DNA of 64,000 nucleotides from Acanthopleuribacter pedis. GTDB lineage: Bacteria > Acidobacteriota > Holophagae > Acanthopleuribacterales > Acanthopleuribacteraceae. The notes below the pieces were generated by a model. The model did not search any database, was not told the DNA's origin, and worked only from the letters and a program-made list of their open reading frames with translations. Below are positions 63,888-64,000 of the stretch, in pieces (the stretch's first letter is position 1; each line of letters starts with the position of its first letter). Both the position numbers and the translations under genes were made by a program. The DNA lies in NCBI RefSeq assembly GCF_017377855.1, contig NZ_JAFREP010000007.1:124001-188000 (forward strand), read 5' to 3'.

Positions 63888-64000
63888 GAAGGGGTTGTTC
63901 CTTTGTGGGTAACCGAATCGTCGGGTGCTTCCCATTTTACGTTTGAAACCCTCGGGACGAAAAGCGGCGTTCCGGGGTTGGTGCATGAAAAAAAAAGGCG

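Overview
The window is about 64 kb of GC-rich DNA from a diderm bacterium. It carries the meso-diaminopimelate type of MurE, a PagL-like outer-membrane deacylase, a TonB-dependent receptor, an Hcp (type VI secretion) protein, FtsZ with a long disordered linker, ECF sigma factor/TPR-kinase pairs and an ADP/ATP-translocase-like protein with HEAT repeats. That mix recalls Acidobacteriota, perhaps the Holophagae/Acanthopleuribacter side. This is an inference from gene content; there is no rRNA or other decisive marker.

Layout. (1) 1-13.8 kb: a dcw cell-wall and division cluster, all on +: ftsI (3' end only), murE, murF, mraY, murD, ftsW, murG, murC, ftsQ, ftsA, ftsZ, closed by a clear terminator. 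murB and ddl, often found between murC and ftsQ, are absent here. (2) 13.8-21 kb: a long non-coding stretch with a dispersed repeat; aat (-); an ECF sigma factor (-) divergent from a membrane Ser/Thr kinase with TPRs; a dense array of GGACACCCACC repeats; and a small secreted NTF2-like protein. (3) 21.3-26.6 kb: an RHS polymorphic toxin with a candidate immunity gene, then a truncated copy of the NTF2-like gene. (4) 26.9-38.9 kb: a nitric oxide/denitrification island made of ric (di-iron Fe-S repair), a TonB receptor, the operon norC-norB-norQ-norD plus a membrane protein (-), a Crp/Fnr regulator, and nirS. Three FNR/DNR-type palindromes lie in front of ric and nirS. NirS and NorC each carry an extra monohaem cytochrome c domain. 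(5) 39.7-47.1 kb: a second TPR kinase, a PagL-like protein, a TetR regulator with a likely operator, a PilZ protein, a secreted isoaspartyl peptidase/asparaginase and a GlsB-type membrane protein. (6) 47.2-54 kb: a 965-residue MFS-like/HEAT protein, a cyclic-nucleotide-binding-domain protein, and an exported fusion of a metallophosphatase with a kinase-like domain, interspersed with about 200-bp MITE-like repeats. (7) 54.3-60.4 kb: a three-gene exporter (HlyD adaptor, C39-like ABC1, ABC2) arranged like NHLM/NHLP peptide exporters, but with Ser in place of the C39 catalytic Cys. (8) 60.4-62.0 kb: an AT-richer cassette of three unrecognised genes behind its own sigma-70-like promoter. (9) 62.4-64 kb: hcp behind a sigma-54-type promoter, a strong bidirectional terminator, and an unknown helical protein (-).

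How the parts work together. Region 1 makes lipid II and builds the divisome. In region 4, NirS makes NO, NorCB reduces it to N2O, NorQD activates NorCB, and Ric repairs NO-damaged iron centres; the Crp/Fnr protein is the obvious controller. Regions 3, 7, 8 and 9 are accessory, with secretion and competition functions. At least five well-preserved copies, and one decayed copy, of a TA-flanked inverted-repeat element are scattered through the accessory parts.
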